This document shows positions 10,909 through 22,370 of a stretch of 64,000 nucleotides of DNA, in pieces. Source of the stretch: Asterella californica. Its lineage: Eukaryota > Streptophyta > Marchantiopsida > Marchantiales > Aytoniaceae. Both the position numbers and the translations under genes were made by a program. Every line of letters begins with the position of its first letter. The first letter of the stretch is position 1. Below the pieces are notes generated by a model. The model ran no database searches. It had not been told where the DNA came from and saw nothing but the letters and a program-made list of their open reading frames with translations. The stretch spans positions 3,391,501 to 3,455,500 of the forward strand of contig JAYKYS010000017.1 in the NCBI GenBank assembly GCA_036924285.1, read 5' to 3'.

Positions 10909-12378
10909 AGTCAGACTTGGAGAGGCGAATACGTGAAGGTTACATGATGACGACCAAGCGAAGGGTATCTAGACCAGCTCAAGCAATGAGCGAAGTTGCA
11001 GAACATGCAGCTGAGACATGGCTTACTCATGTTCAAACAAAGTCGGGTTTATGTGGAACAAAGAAAACTTAGGACGAAATTGCTCAAGAAATGTCATGAT
11101 ACGTCTTTATCAGGCCATAAAGGAGAAAAGTCCACTTTAGCAGTGATAGCTAAAAAGTTTTATTGGCCCCACATGAAAGACGATGTTGCCCACTTTGTGA
11201 AAACATGCGACCTGTCAAGCGAATCGCGTTTCTTATGAGAAGAAATAAGGATTGCTCCATCCTTTGCCGATTCTAGCTAGACCTTGGGAAAGCATAAGCA
11301 TGGACTTCATTACCTCTCTGCCTGACTCGAAAGGATACAATGCAATCTTTGTGATAGTTGACCGGTTTAGCAAACTAGCGAAGTTTACACCAACCTTGGA
11401 TATTGCAACAGCGTTCATGACTTCTCGGTTGTTCCTAGATATTTGATGCCGTTCACACGGATTGCCCCGGAGTATTATTTCAGATAGAGACTCTAAGTTC
11501 ACAAGTGCCTTTTGGAAACACTTGTTCCAAAAATTGGGGACTGAGTTAAAATTTAGTACCGCCTTTCATCCAGAAATAGATGGACAAACGGAACCAGTTA
11601 ACTTGGTTCTGAACCAATACTTGAGGAATTATGTGAGCGCGGACCAAAGTGATTGGACGGAGTGGCTCAGTCTTGCGGAGTATTGCTACAATTCCACGAA
11701 GCATTCAGCAACCGGCGAATCGTCTTTCTTGCTGGCTTACGGACGTGAGCCATAAAGGCCTCTTGACTTGATTGTTGCAGGGAGTTCGACATCGGCATGA
11801 CCAAGAACACATCAAACATCAGCTGAAGAGCTGGTGGCGGCAATACAGCGGCGCGAGGAGCAAGTAAAGAAGAACCTCGAGAAGCCGCAGCAACGATACA
11901 CAAAGCAGGTATACAAGCATCGGCGGCAAGTGAAGTTTCAAGTGGGCGAAGAAGTATGGTTAAGTACGAAAAACTTTACACTTCCGAAGGAAATATGGAC
12001 AAAGTTTTCATCAAAGTTCGCGGGATCTTTTGTCATTGTCAAGAATCTGCACAAAGACGTCTATACATTAGACCTTCCTCGCGAGTGGCAGTTGCATCCG
12101 ACTTTCCATGTTTCTTTATTAAAGAAATACTTCAAGGACGATTGCGACCGGAGTGCAAACAGGTACTCAGACCTCAACCTGAAGTCGTGCACGGCGAAGC
12201 AGAATATGAGGTAGAGACCATTTTGCAATCGCGACGCAAGTCTAACCGGATCGAGTACTTGGTCAAATGGCGTGGTTACCATTTGAAGGAAGCAACTTGG
12301 GTGCCAGAGGAAGAGCTAACACATGCAAGTGAAGTATTGGATCTATTCAAACGGAGAAAAAGACAACAAAGGCGTTAG
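10909..12378 (+). pseudogene. CHR-1 integrase with C-terminal chromodomain
   Basis: The HHCC zinc domain (about 11085-11230) has H-D-T-S-L-S-G-H-K and then a damaged second cysteine pair caused by a small deletion. The catalytic core has [11 protein letters not shown] (first Asp, about 11300), IISDRDSKF (second Asp, about 11470) and FHPEIDGQTEPVN (Glu, about 11590). Stops at about 11444 and 11753 and several frame changes break it. A GPF/GPY-like region, GEEVWLSTK to LHPTFHVSLLKKYF (about 11945-12130), precedes a chromodomain at about 12200-12355 with EYLVKWRGY and ATWVPEEEL. In chromoviruses the chromodomain directs integration to marked chromatin. The chromodomain itself appears intact. Confidence 0.88.
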
Positions 12379-13099
12379 CAAGATGAAGACATCTCCTTCC
12401 AGCGAGGAGTGAAGAAACGACGAACCATACGAGTAGCAACTTGAAGCGATTTGGACCGATGGACTTTGTAACCTTTTCTTGTATTTTGTGGAAATAAAGA
12501 TTTTCTTTCTTGAAATTTTGTCTAAGTGTATTGGTAGTGAATGGCTATGACTAGTTCTGATCAGATGCTTAGGATGTTGTCAAGAGGAGGAACGAAGCAC
12601 ACTCAAAGGAAGGGAGCTGGTTTGGATAAGCATCTAAATCAAGACTAAGTCTTGATGTCAAGACTTAGGTTTGCTGTAGGGTTGGCAAAGCAAGTATGAA
12701 ATTTCATACTTGTCTTGGGGCTTGGGATGATCTTGCTTTGTGGTTTTCTAACTGCAAAGTAAACTTAGTCGCACGTCTAAGTCAAATCAGATTACGACCA
12801 GAAAGTGAGTTTCGGGGGACCTCGTAAGTAGGTGTGAATACTTATAGTTAGCAAGTTAGAGTCTTAAGTAGAATGTTTAGAAGTTGGCAACTAGTTTTGT
12901 TTAGGGTGGGCCAAAAAAGTAAGGTTTTCTCGAGACTAGTTGAAATTTTCTAAGTGTTATAGCGACAACTTAAGACTTAAGCCAAGAAGAGAATTGCGGG
13001 TTAGCTACCAGAACGCAATTCTGACGCCAAGAGGTTGGCTTATCATTTTGAACTTGGTGTTAACTTAAAGGATCATTGTTGATGAGGGCATCAACCTCC
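12379..13099 (+). other. CHR-1 3' noncoding region with three palindromes
   Basis: No coding sequence seen between the integrase stop and the polypurine tract. It holds three inverted repeats: 12645-12668 (arms CTAAGTCTTGA / TCAAGACTTAG), 12691-12712 (perfect 22-bp palindrome centred on GAAATTTC) and 12987-13021 (arms AGAATTGCG / CGCAATTCT). All three recur in the second CHR copy (25347-25416 and about 25695-25730). AATAAAG at 12492 is a possible polyadenylation signal. Confidence 0.6.
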
Positions 13100-13113
13100 A
13101 AAGTGGGGGTGAG
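13100..13113 (+). promoter_or_regulatory. CHR-1 polypurine tract
   Basis: AAAGTGGGGGTGAG, purine-rich and directly against the TG of the 3' LTR at 13114. The same tract precedes the LTR at 25819 (AAAGTGGGGATGAG) and, reversed, the one ending at 52439. It primes second-strand synthesis. Confidence 0.75.
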
Positions 13114-14256
13114 TGTCGCGACCCTCAGTCTCAAGATCAACGTAGACGCGAGCAAGGGAACCCTAGTGGACTTGCGATAGGTTGCGAACGCTGCGAGTAG
13201 GACTGAACGGCTTGGCCGGGAACTCGGGATCAGAAGAACCCTAAGTGGTTCTCTGAGCCCAAGTTGGAACATTGGGTTAGAGCGTAAGAACTTACCCCAA
13301 GACGATCCCAGACGAACGTTGACCTAAGGGGGCAAGTCTGGGAACGGACCGAAACATAAGTCTGAGACATAGGTCTGAGACATGGGTCCGAGACGCGGGA
13401 CCGAGACGTGGGTCCGAGACGTGGGTCTGAGACGCAGACAGACCGTGGTTCGGACGCTGGTCGGAACCACAGGGTTCGAGTCTGGATCTGGACCACATGT
13501 TTCTGATAAATGGCTAAGTGTTGGAGCTCCAGGGACATTTTAATTCATGGACGGAGCTCCACGTAATATCTCGAGGCGAGTGAGGTATCATTAGAAAGGT
13601 CTCGGCGAGAGCTTTTCATTGATAAGTAGAACTCCTCGAACTGACCTTCGAGCTGAGAATTATGGCCGAACCACGATCGGGTTGTGGTATAATTTTCAAG
13701 GACCAAAGAGGAGGGCGGGGCCGTCGATCCCCAGAAGTATATATGAGGGGGGCTCGATGACGAGTCACCCGACCTCAGAGTTTGGCGGGCGGACTTTGGG
13801 GACATGAGGTGATGGCTGGGCCGGTTCCAAGGCACGTTCTCGTCCAGACTTGGACGTCTGGACTTAGGAATGTTGTAAGGGCTGGGATAAGACTAAGGAA
13901 CGAGTCGGCAGGTTAGACCACCGTTCGGGAGCCTAGACCCAGACGGACAACATGGACGGTTGGGTCGCTAGGTGTGCTGGAGGTACCGTTTAGGACCCAG
14001 AACTTTATGGGAAGTCCGCCCCAAGTCATCGTGTGACTTGCTCATGTTTTGGGACCGACCTAAGCGGGTCTAGGTCGGGACTTAGGATTGCTGAGCTTGA
14101 TGGTTAGGGAGACGGTCCGGCTCCGGTCTGGATCAAACTGAGATGAGGTAAGTGGTGCATGAACGCTAACTTGTGATTGTGTTTGCAGGTTAGCGGTGTA
14201 AAGTTTGCGACCTACTGAGCAAGAGCTTCCGCTGGCGCAACAAGGTGGTAGATGCA
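13114..14256 (+). repeat. CHR middle LTR (3' LTR of CHR-1)
   Basis: Starts TGTCGCGACCCTCAG after the polypurine tract and ends GGTAGATGCA. The U3 holds a clear 13-bp tandem array of GAGACGTGGGTCC-like units at 13363-13440, longer than in the 5' LTR. TATA box TATATATG at 13738-13745. The flank after it (TAAAATTAGTGCAG) is CHR RT sequence, not a target duplication. Confidence 0.85.
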
Positions 14257-15474
14257 TAAAATTAGTGCAGAAGGAGTCGACCCGGATATGCAGAAGGTGG
14301 ACGCGATTGTGACTTGGGAGCCTCCGACTACAGTGAAAGGAATGCGGCGATTCTTAGGATTGGCACAGTTGTGAAGGAGTTTTCAAAGATCGCGAAGATG
14401 CTGACGGACTGGACGGGCAACGACGCACAGGTAAATTGGACCAAGGAGGTAGAAGATGCGTTTCAGACGATCAAAACTATTTTGTCAAAGGCGCGAGTTT
14501 TGAAGCTGTCGGAGTTCGACAAACCATTCGAGGTGCACACGGACGCGAATAACTATGCAATTGGAGGAGTGTTGATGCAAGATGGAAAACCTGTAGCGTA
14601 CAAAAGCAAGAAGTTATCTGGGACGGAGAGTCGATGACCGACTCACAAGAAGGAGCTGTTTGCGGTGGTTCATTGCTTGAGGAAATGGCGGTATTACTTG
14701 GGACTTCACAGAACCCAAGTGTATACTGATAATATTTCGCTCAAGTACTTTGAGACACAAGATCGAGTGACGCCAAAGCAACTACGGTGGCACGATATCT
14801 TAGCATTCATGAATCTGGAATTAATCCACAAAGCGAGAAAGGACAATGTGGTTCCTGACGCCTTGAGTCGCAAGGAGGAATATCTTTCATCGTCAACACA
14901 GATTTTGTGAGCTATGTATCCTAAGGAGTCAGACTTGGAGAGGCAAATACGTGAAGGTTACATGGACGACGATCAAGCAAAGGGGTATCTGGAACAGCTC
15001 AAGCGAGGAGTGAAGTTGCAAAACGTGTAGCTAAGACATGGTTTACTCATGTTCAAGCAAAGTCGGGTTTATGTGGGACAAGGAAAACTTAGGACGAAGT
15101 TACTCAAAGAATGTCATGATGCACCTTTATCAGACCATAAAGGAGAAAAGTTCACTTAAATAGTGATAGCTAAAACGTTTTATTGGCCCCACATGAAAGA
15201 CGATGTTGCCTTCTTTGTGAAAACATGCGTAACTTGTCAAGCGAATCGCGTTTCTTATGAGAAGAAACAAGGATTGCTTCATCCTTTGCCGATTCCAGCT
15301 AGACCTTGGGAAAGCATAAGCATGGACTTCATCACCTCTCTATCTGACTCAAACGGATACAATGCAATCTTTGTGATAGTTGACCGGTTTAGAAAACTAG
15401 TGAAGTTTGCCCCAACCTTGGATACTGCAACAACGTTCACGACTTCTCGGTTGTTCCTAGATAATTGGTGGCAT
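14257..15474 (+). pseudogene. Second CHR copy: RT end, RNase H and integrase N-terminal part
   Basis: Aligns with CHR-1 from about 10259 onward, starting ISAEGV in the RT thumb. A deletion near 14369 removes the segment that follows LGLAQ. RNase H (14430-14890) keeps FEVHTD and the HKARKDN..PDALSRK tail, with stops at 14635 and 14908. The integrase zinc domain (about 15110-15260) keeps both cysteines (KTCVTCQANR), and the core starts with [11 protein letters not shown]. It is split at 15474 by the T-minus element and resumes at 24162. Relative to CHR-1 the whole gag, protease and RT palm are missing. Confidence 0.85.
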
Positions 15475-16850
15475 TGTCACGACGAGAGTCTTTCTTGGGG
15501 AGGGCGGGCCTCCTGACAGTAATTGATCAGAGAAACGACCTAAAGGGAAATAGGTTGCTGCTGGCGATGAGACCTCAAAATCCCACTTCTTGCCGCCACC
15601 AATTACAAGACAAACACTCAAACAGACACCCAACAGACACTCAAGTGCACAGAGAGATCTTCCAAGATTCAGAATAACTTTATTTCAGTGCCGGCTGCAC
15701 CACCAATTTCTTCAATTGTAAAGAAAATCTCTCTCTCCTCTCTTGTGCATCTCTCTCTCAATCTATCACTTTTCTGCCAAAAATCTACCAAGTTCACCTC
15801 AATCTCAATCTAGTAGGTGAAATTCAGGCCCCTGACTCTTATTCCTCTCCTTGCGTCAACCTCCCAACTGAAAACTCTCAGAAATTTGATTCAACAACGA
15901 TCAAAAGCCTCTCACGGACCATCAAACTGATCTCCCCTCAATAGACTACCTCCTGTGCGTTCCGAAGGTAATTCTGCCTCCAAACTGTATAATAGACAAA
16001 GTTCTAGCTTCTAAACACTTGTCTCCTCCTTTGCGTCGACCTCCCAACTCAATTCTTTCAGAAAACTGATCTCCTTTGCTCCCAAGCTTCTCCTGCGCGT
16101 CCCGATGGCTTCCCTCTCCGCTCTCTGTAAAAAAGTCCTCATCTCTCGCGGCCGCAGGTTAATTAACCTAAAAGGTAAGTCCCCAGCTAAGCTGCCCCCT
16201 GCTGTCCTTATAAGCAGAACTACTTATCACAAGCAGGCCCCTAGCTAAGCTGCCCCCTTGCTGTCCTTACGTACAGAACCTTAATTTCTAAACCAGCTCC
16301 TTTTTTAATAAAAGCTTCACAGCTGTCTTTACAAAGCCGACTCCTTCATTACTAAAGGTCTCACAACTTTCTTTGCCATTGCTAAGCTAACTCGATGATT
16401 GATTAACTGATTAACAAAAGTTTCCCGTGCTCTTGATGCCACCTTGAATATACTACAAGCCATCCAATGTAGGCCGAAGCCCCAACACTTATGAGGCTAT
16501 CCCACAGGACTTACAACCCCCCCATATGCGCACCAGGTATCACCCATAGTATATTCAGGATGGCATGCGGAGGCTTAGACCAGGAAGCTCACGATTAAGA
16601 GAGATATCGGTCTCCCGCTCCTAGATATGTAGGACGTGGCTGCATATCCAATATAGACTCCCTTCCAGGATGCCAACATGTTGGAATATGAATCACAGGC
16701 CATGGGGAGTTGATCCTGAGACCACTTTCTCTCTAGGCAAGTGCCCTATCACTGGGATGGCCTTTGGTTCCGTTCTAAAAGGTTAAAAAATCTGTACATA
16801 TGCTTTTACTGAAGAAGATTTTCTGTAAAAGTCTTTACTAGTCTTTTCCT
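15475..16850 (-). repeat. T-minus 3' LTR, missing its U3 start
   Basis: Matches 22371 to about 23745 closely. The plus strand starts TGTCACGACGAGAG. At about 16850 it passes directly into integrase coding sequence. About 416 bp of U3 (the part equivalent to 23746-24161), the polypurine tract and the integrase C-terminus are absent, so one deletion removed all three. It contains the tRNA-like segment and inverted repeat described at 44611. Confidence 0.8.
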
Positions 16851-17530
16851 TCTCTCGCTCTTACCAATCCCTTCCGGATTCATAGCAGTAGTGAGTTTGA
16901 GTTTCACTCCGTGTTGGGCGAAGAACTCCTTCGCTTCCGTACCACGCAGCTCTCCTTTGTCTGCACGCAATCTCCCTATAGATCCATACCTACAGATAAT
17001 ATCTTCAAGAACAAACCTACATATCCCTTCTGTGGTCTTCGTCCTCAGAGCTCGTCCTTCTACAAAGTTGGAGAGGTCTTCTCGAGTCAACACCAAGTAC
17101 CTCATACCCCATAACCCAGGAGGCATTGCTACCAAATCAAGAACCCATTGAAAATAGATACTAGGCGGATAGGTTGGTACAAGACCATCTCTGTAACGTA
17201 TCTTTGAATAAAATTGACAGTGCAAGCATGAACTCACAAAGTTCACCACATCTTGATAAAGTCCTCTCCACCAGTATCTCTCTTTCAACTTTGTGTAGGT
17301 AGCCCAAGCTCCTCGATGTCCGGCCCACAAGGTGTCATGAAACTCTTTCATCAACCGTTGCTTGGTCTGCAGATCATCTATAACTCGTAAAAGTGCTCCG
17401 TCTCCTCTCTTTGGACGTTTCCTAAGATACCCATCTCGCAATAAGTAATCATATGCCTTCCTCCTTCCCTCTCTAACTCTGCATCACTCAAACCCTCCCG
17501 TCTGTTTAAAGAACTCAGAAAGATTCCAAT
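16851..17530 (-). pseudogene. T-minus integrase (truncated)
   Basis: Read from about 17530 leftward. The zinc-binding HHCC domain has HDTLWAGHRG and CLHC (about 17340-17230). The core has the first Asp in FQWVLDLVAMPP, the second in RLRADKGEL, and a Glu in the KSER segment near 16855. The frame then runs into LTR sequence, giving an artificial tail that stops at 16806. The C-terminal integrase domain is gone. The integrase would insert element cDNA in the nucleus; this copy is not functional. Confidence 0.8.
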
Positions 17531-19107
17531 ATCACGTAACCTTCTCGTGTAGAACTTCTCTCTGAATGACAGCGGCTCCAAGTTTGTAGCTCGTCGATTA
17601 ATCTGACATTGAGCATCTTTTCTCTCTTCTTCCTCATCTTCTGAAAACATGACATCCTCATCTACAAATCGAGCCTTTGACAACGTATCTGTGACCACAT
17701 TCTCCTTTTCTTTTATATGTTTCAGCTCTGGATTCAAGCTTCTAATATAAGCAATCCAACGTAACATCGCTATGTCTGGCGTGTTACAGTTGGATATCAT
17801 GTCTAGTAGAGGTAGACAATCCGTTTCTAGGACTACTTGAGCAACAATCAGAAACTCACGGTCTGTCTTCATCGCTGTCACCGCTCCTCACAACTCACGC
17901 TTCACTTGGGGATAATCTCGTTGCCTGTCTGTCAAGATCCTAGCTTCAAACCTAGAGGTAAGCCGCATACCATCTGCATCATCTTGACCTATCGCTCAAC
18001 CAATCGCCTTTGGACTAGTATCTACTGTGACAATGACAGGTCTTCCACACCCGTAGTCTACTCTTCTCAAAACAGGTGGAGACTGTAGAGCCTCTTTCAG
18101 CCTATTCATAGCTTCTCGATGGACTGAGGTCCATACAAACCTCTTACCCTTCCTCAATAATGCATACAAAGGCTCAGCAACATGAGCATAATGAGGAATG
18201 GATAAATGATAAAATACACAAGCACCTAGAAAATATCGAACCTCCGTGATATTCTTACAGTCTGCCATCCTAGCTATGGCTTCAACCTTCTCCGGATTTG
18301 ATCGCCTTCCAAAAGCACCACACAGATGTCCAACCACTAAAATCTCAGACACACCAAACTTGGACTTAGCTCCTGACAGGGTGAGATGTACCTCCTCCAA
18401 ACGAGTTAAGATACGTTCTACATCCCTAATATGATCTACAATAAACCTCCTACATCCATTCGCAAGTACTGCTTCATCCTTGTCTTCAACCGCGCAATCT
18501 TTTATAGGAATATCATCTAAAAATGAAATGATAACATCAGGCACACATTCCCTTAGTACCTTATGCATCGCATTCTGCATATGAGCCACCGAGTTTGTCG
18601 CTCCTTGTGGAAGAGTACACATCCGTATCAATCCCAGGGCGTACGCATGGTAGTTAGATCTCTACTCTATACAGCCAGCTGAAACTGATCATAACCAGAA
18701 TATAGATCTCCTATCGAATAGATAGCTCTCCTTGCAAATGCCTCCGCTACCTCCTCAATCACAGGACCCGTCCCAACGTTACGAATGGTTACGTTATTCG
18801 CAGGCTGTAGGTCTTGAATAAAACGCAAAGCTCCTGACTTCTTGGGTACAGTGCTTGAATATGGCCCCATAGACGGCTCAAGTATCCCCATCTGTACCTT
18901 CTCTTTCAACAATTCGATGAGTTTAGGCAACAAGGCACGAGGAACTGGGATCGGTTTCAGATCCCAAGACACATGAGGGATTGTGAATATAACCATAGAC
19001 GCTATAACCTTTGGGTCCACACAACCTATCTCCTCTGCTGAAAAAGAGAATGCTTTACGATGATCCATTATCATCTGCTCAAACACTGTCTTCTCAACCT
19101 CAGTCAA
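17378..19107 (-). pseudogene. T-minus reverse transcriptase and RNase H
   Basis: RT starts near 19107, with PRALLPKLIELLKEKVQMG and VPKKSGALRFIQDLQPANN. A stop follows QFQLAV at about 18667-18669. The second half (18631-17996) has MCTLPQGATNS and the catalytic FLDD near 18500, then the connection FVWTSVHREAMNRLKEAL. RNase H (about 18040-17650) keeps VTVDTS and VLETDCLPLL, and its conserved end is KENVVTDTLSKA. A stop falls at 17996-17998. This RT, with FLDD in place of YIDD and the LDLYSGYDQ-type motif, differs clearly from the chromovirus RT in the same window. Confidence 0.85.
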
Positions 19108-19125
19108 GAAATCACCCCCTCCTAT

Positions 19126-20505
19126 CTAGAGCTCTTTCAACGTCTCCTCAATAAACTGATGTCCTACTCGTCTATGATCATGCAATATAAGCTCAGTCCC
19201 TACTAATTGTACTTGCTGCTGGGAGTTAGCAGGTAGTTGAGCTACTACCGGTCTCACCTTTTTCAATACAGATTTGTACTTCGCATGGACTTCTGCTTCC
19301 TGAGGGAATGCACACCAACAAACGGCTTCTCTTCTCTCACTATTCTGCATCGGATGAGGAAAGAACTGCATGTACGTAGCAACCTCCTCATATATACGTC
19401 GAGAGTGGATAGGAATCACTGTCATACTATCTTTCTCTTCCATCAATCTATTCACACTGTTTAACCAACCAACAATTGACTGTATAGACATAAACTCTTC
19501 AAACAAGCTAGAAACCACTTCGTCTTCAGATAGAACTCCTACACGCCACAACTCTGATATCTGTTTCACCATCCATCTTTTTGTATTTTCTTTCATATCT
19601 TCAACTCTTGTAAATCGACTCCATCCATCTGTCTCAAACATCAGCAATTCAGACTGCCAACTCTGTACACTACACCTGCCTCCAGACCTTTGTACATGTC
19701 TCGCTTCCAACTCAGACGGGATCTACAAGAGTGGACTGCGAAAACCCTTACATCTCTTTGTCTGAGAATCTCTAAGGGTTTGTCGGTTCCGCTCATGTCT
19801 TGAACGAATCGTCAAAAACTGTACTGAGTACCTGTCATCAGGACTCCAAACTCTGACATAATGAGACCCATCGTTCATCACCTTTGTCTCCATCCGAACA
19901 GCGGTGATGAATGGTTGGCCCAGTATGACAGAATAGGAGACCAATGACTGTACAAAGAAATGTTGATCAACCTCTACATCTCCAATTCTTACACGCATAT
20001 TGGGACAAGCTCCGTATAACTCACCCTTTTGATTATTTGCAGCACGAAGTACCCAACCATGATTCCTTTCGATTGGCCACTGCCCCTTCTCATACACCTC
20101 CTTGAAAATGATGTTGATCTCCGACCCGTGATCCACAAGTGCAGGTACTGGTTCAGAAAGTCCTCCAAGCCGAACATGCGTCTTTGTTGTCGCTCGTGCC
20201 CAGTGCTTCTCTTTGAAATCGCTGTCTGCACTTGACCTATCCTCCTCAAACTCTTCATCTTCATTCGCAATAACAGCTGGACCAGCAACCCATACCTCAT
20301 ACTTATCACCTCTGAACCGATCAACACCAATAGCATCTACTGCTCCAACCATCTGACTACTTACTTGTTCAGTCAATACCTGTCTCTTTCTCTTCATGAT
20401 GTCTATTATCAACTCATGAAACTCTCTCTTTGCGATACCAAGCACTTCATGAAGAGTAAACTCAACTCTAGTATCCAAAATGCGTTGCTCCAGAATAGCA
20501 CGCAA
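19126..20505 (-). pseudogene. T-minus protease and protease-RT linker
   Basis: Two minus-strand open stretches (20505-19723 and 19710-19126). Retropepsin lies at about 20200-19900, with VPALVDHGSEINII. The usual D-S-G/D-T-G is D-H-G here, so activity is doubtful. The second conserved block reads FFVQSLVSYSVILGQPFIT (the family ILGxP motif). The linker carries the KYKSVLKKVRPV motif that precedes RT in this lineage, as I recall it. Upstream of the protease the sequence is rich in basic and acidic residues. One stop separates the two stretches. Confidence 0.75.
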
Positions 20506-20774
20506 GTCTGTTGCTGTTTCGATGTCTGCAGCTAACTTTAAGCTGGAGCTTTTCCTTTTTCTTGTGTTGTAAATCTCTTACCCCGTACTCTATCTGTAGC
20601 AGTAGTCTCTTGTGACAAATCATGTACACCTTCCATAGGATCTACTGCAGATGGTGGAGCTGTAGAGGTAGAGGGTATATCCTCTGCAGTAGGTACCCTA
20701 CCAGTTGATACAGATGGTGATGGTTCCGCTGCTCTTCTCCTCGTAACCCTCCGACGGTCACTGTCCTCTGGTAC

Positions 20775-22305
20775 TCATGCATCTAAATCAGAAGCATCCC
20801 GTCTTCTTTTGTCTTCGATCATGACATCTTGTTCATCACTCGTCTCTAAAAACGCTCGAATAGAAGTTGTATCTACTAGGTCTCTCCATCCAGTAGCTCT
20901 CCTAATGCTTTCAGCACCTCTCTTCATCATTTCAACCGGAACCTCAACCGCCTGCTCAACCATAGTTGGATTAGAGCGCACCTCAACTCTCCCAGTATAT
21001 ACATCAGCCTCCGTAGAATCCGCAGTCATCGCTGTAGTGTTCGCACCAGTAAGTGCTGGAAGGGAACTCCTCATTCCTCCTCTTCAAAAATATGTGTTCA
21101 GGGGCTGCCCAGTGGCGGTTAGAGACAACTTGTTATTCTGATAGTTGACTACACCCTCTCGCAAGACGACCGATGAGTCTTGACAGTCCTCTCTGAGAGG
21201 ATCTGGGCTGTCGCACCAAATACATCTCCTGGTAAAGGTTCCTCCTACAGGTCGAGCACCTGGCGCAATTGGTCGTTGGTCTCTCTTCAAATCAGTCATC
21301 TCAACCCTTAATCTCAACTGTTGGGTGAGCTCTTCAATCAGGTTATTTTGATTTCGGTTCTCAACAGGTCGTTGCTGCTGTCTAGGCCCTCTCTGTGATG
21401 AGATAGGTACTACAGGCGCTTGAGGAACCACTTGAGGAACTACTGCAGGTGCTTGAGGAATCACTATAGGTGCCTGAGGTATTATACGAGGTATTATAGG
21501 AGCTTGAGGAGCTACTCTCTACTCTGGTAAGGTCTCTAGCTGCAGTGCCATCCTACCACGACGCTGTCTAGCAAAAGTAGATACTGCTTCCTCCACTCTC
21601 CTCCTATCAGATGTAACACCCCCTTCAGCTCCACGATCAGCTAACATGAAGCAAAGTCGGTCTGCTGTGAACTCATGCAGAGCTCCTAAGAACAACTCTG
21701 TCTTCCTAGCATCCAACGTTAACCTCTCTAGACCAGAAAGCTGAGAGTACCTCTTCTCAAATTCACGAATCACCTCATTCAATCTCATGGAACGTCCAGG
21801 TTGGCGCTCTATCCAATCCATGAGAGTCCTTCTGGTGACTCTTTCTGAATCTTTTTCTAGAAACTCTTCTCTCAGAGCACGTTCAAAAAGAGTCCACCCA
21901 CCTAGATGTCTTCTTTGTAAAATTCTAACCTTCTCTCTAAGTTCAGGGACAACAGTCAACTCTAAGCTTAGAATTACCTCAACTTCATGTGCCCTGACCA
22001 ACTTCATCTCATCTACATACTCCCACAAGTACCTAGTAATATCTCTTCCATCAAATCGTCCACATCGACCCACAATTGCTTGTAACGCCTTTGTGGATTT
22101 CTGCTCAGCTCTCTCAATTGCACGCTGCTGCTGAATCAAGGAAGCCAACGCCTGAAGAATCTGACGTGTCTATGGCAGGTTGTGCTGCTGCTATTGGAAC
22201 CACCGTAGGTCCTCCTTGAGAGCCAATTCCATCCTGACCAGGAGTCCCTTGGATAGGAGCACCTTGAGCAGCAGCCACACCTTGTACAGTAGCACTGTGA
22301 TCCAA
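20775..22305 (-). pseudogene. T-minus Gag
   Basis: N-terminal Gly/Ala/Pro-rich segment (22305-22114), then after a frame change the capsid-like core (22148-21519). The core has CGRFDGRDITRYLWEYV, EFLEKDSERVTRR and EVIREFEKRYSQLSGLERLTL. A Pro/Gln-rich linker leads to a zinc knuckle-like segment at about 21225-21190, C-I-W-C-...-C, where the usual His is replaced by Asp/Pro, so metal binding may be lost. A linker follows to 20775. A related gag is at 58294-58885 in the L2 element. Stops and frameshifts are present throughout. Confidence 0.75.
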
Positions 22306-22370
22306 TTTCCACCCAATCTAGTCAATTCTCTTAATCAATCACCCCAATAGCTCTCAGTGGAAGCACTAGA

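Larger units (their letters stand above)
6585..14260 (+). mobile_element. CHR-1: chromovirus (Ty3/gypsy with chromodomain), near full length
   Basis: About 7.7 kb: 5' LTR, tRNA-iMet PBS, one gag-pol frame (gag, protease, RT, RNase H, integrase, chromodomain), a structured 3' noncoding region, polypurine tract and 3' LTR. It is full length in layout but dead, with at least four in-frame TGA stops, two RNase H frameshifts and a frame change before integrase. The 3' LTR runs straight into a second, 5'-truncated internal region at about 14261 rather than into host DNA, so this is the left part of a chain that shares an LTR. Confidence 0.85.
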
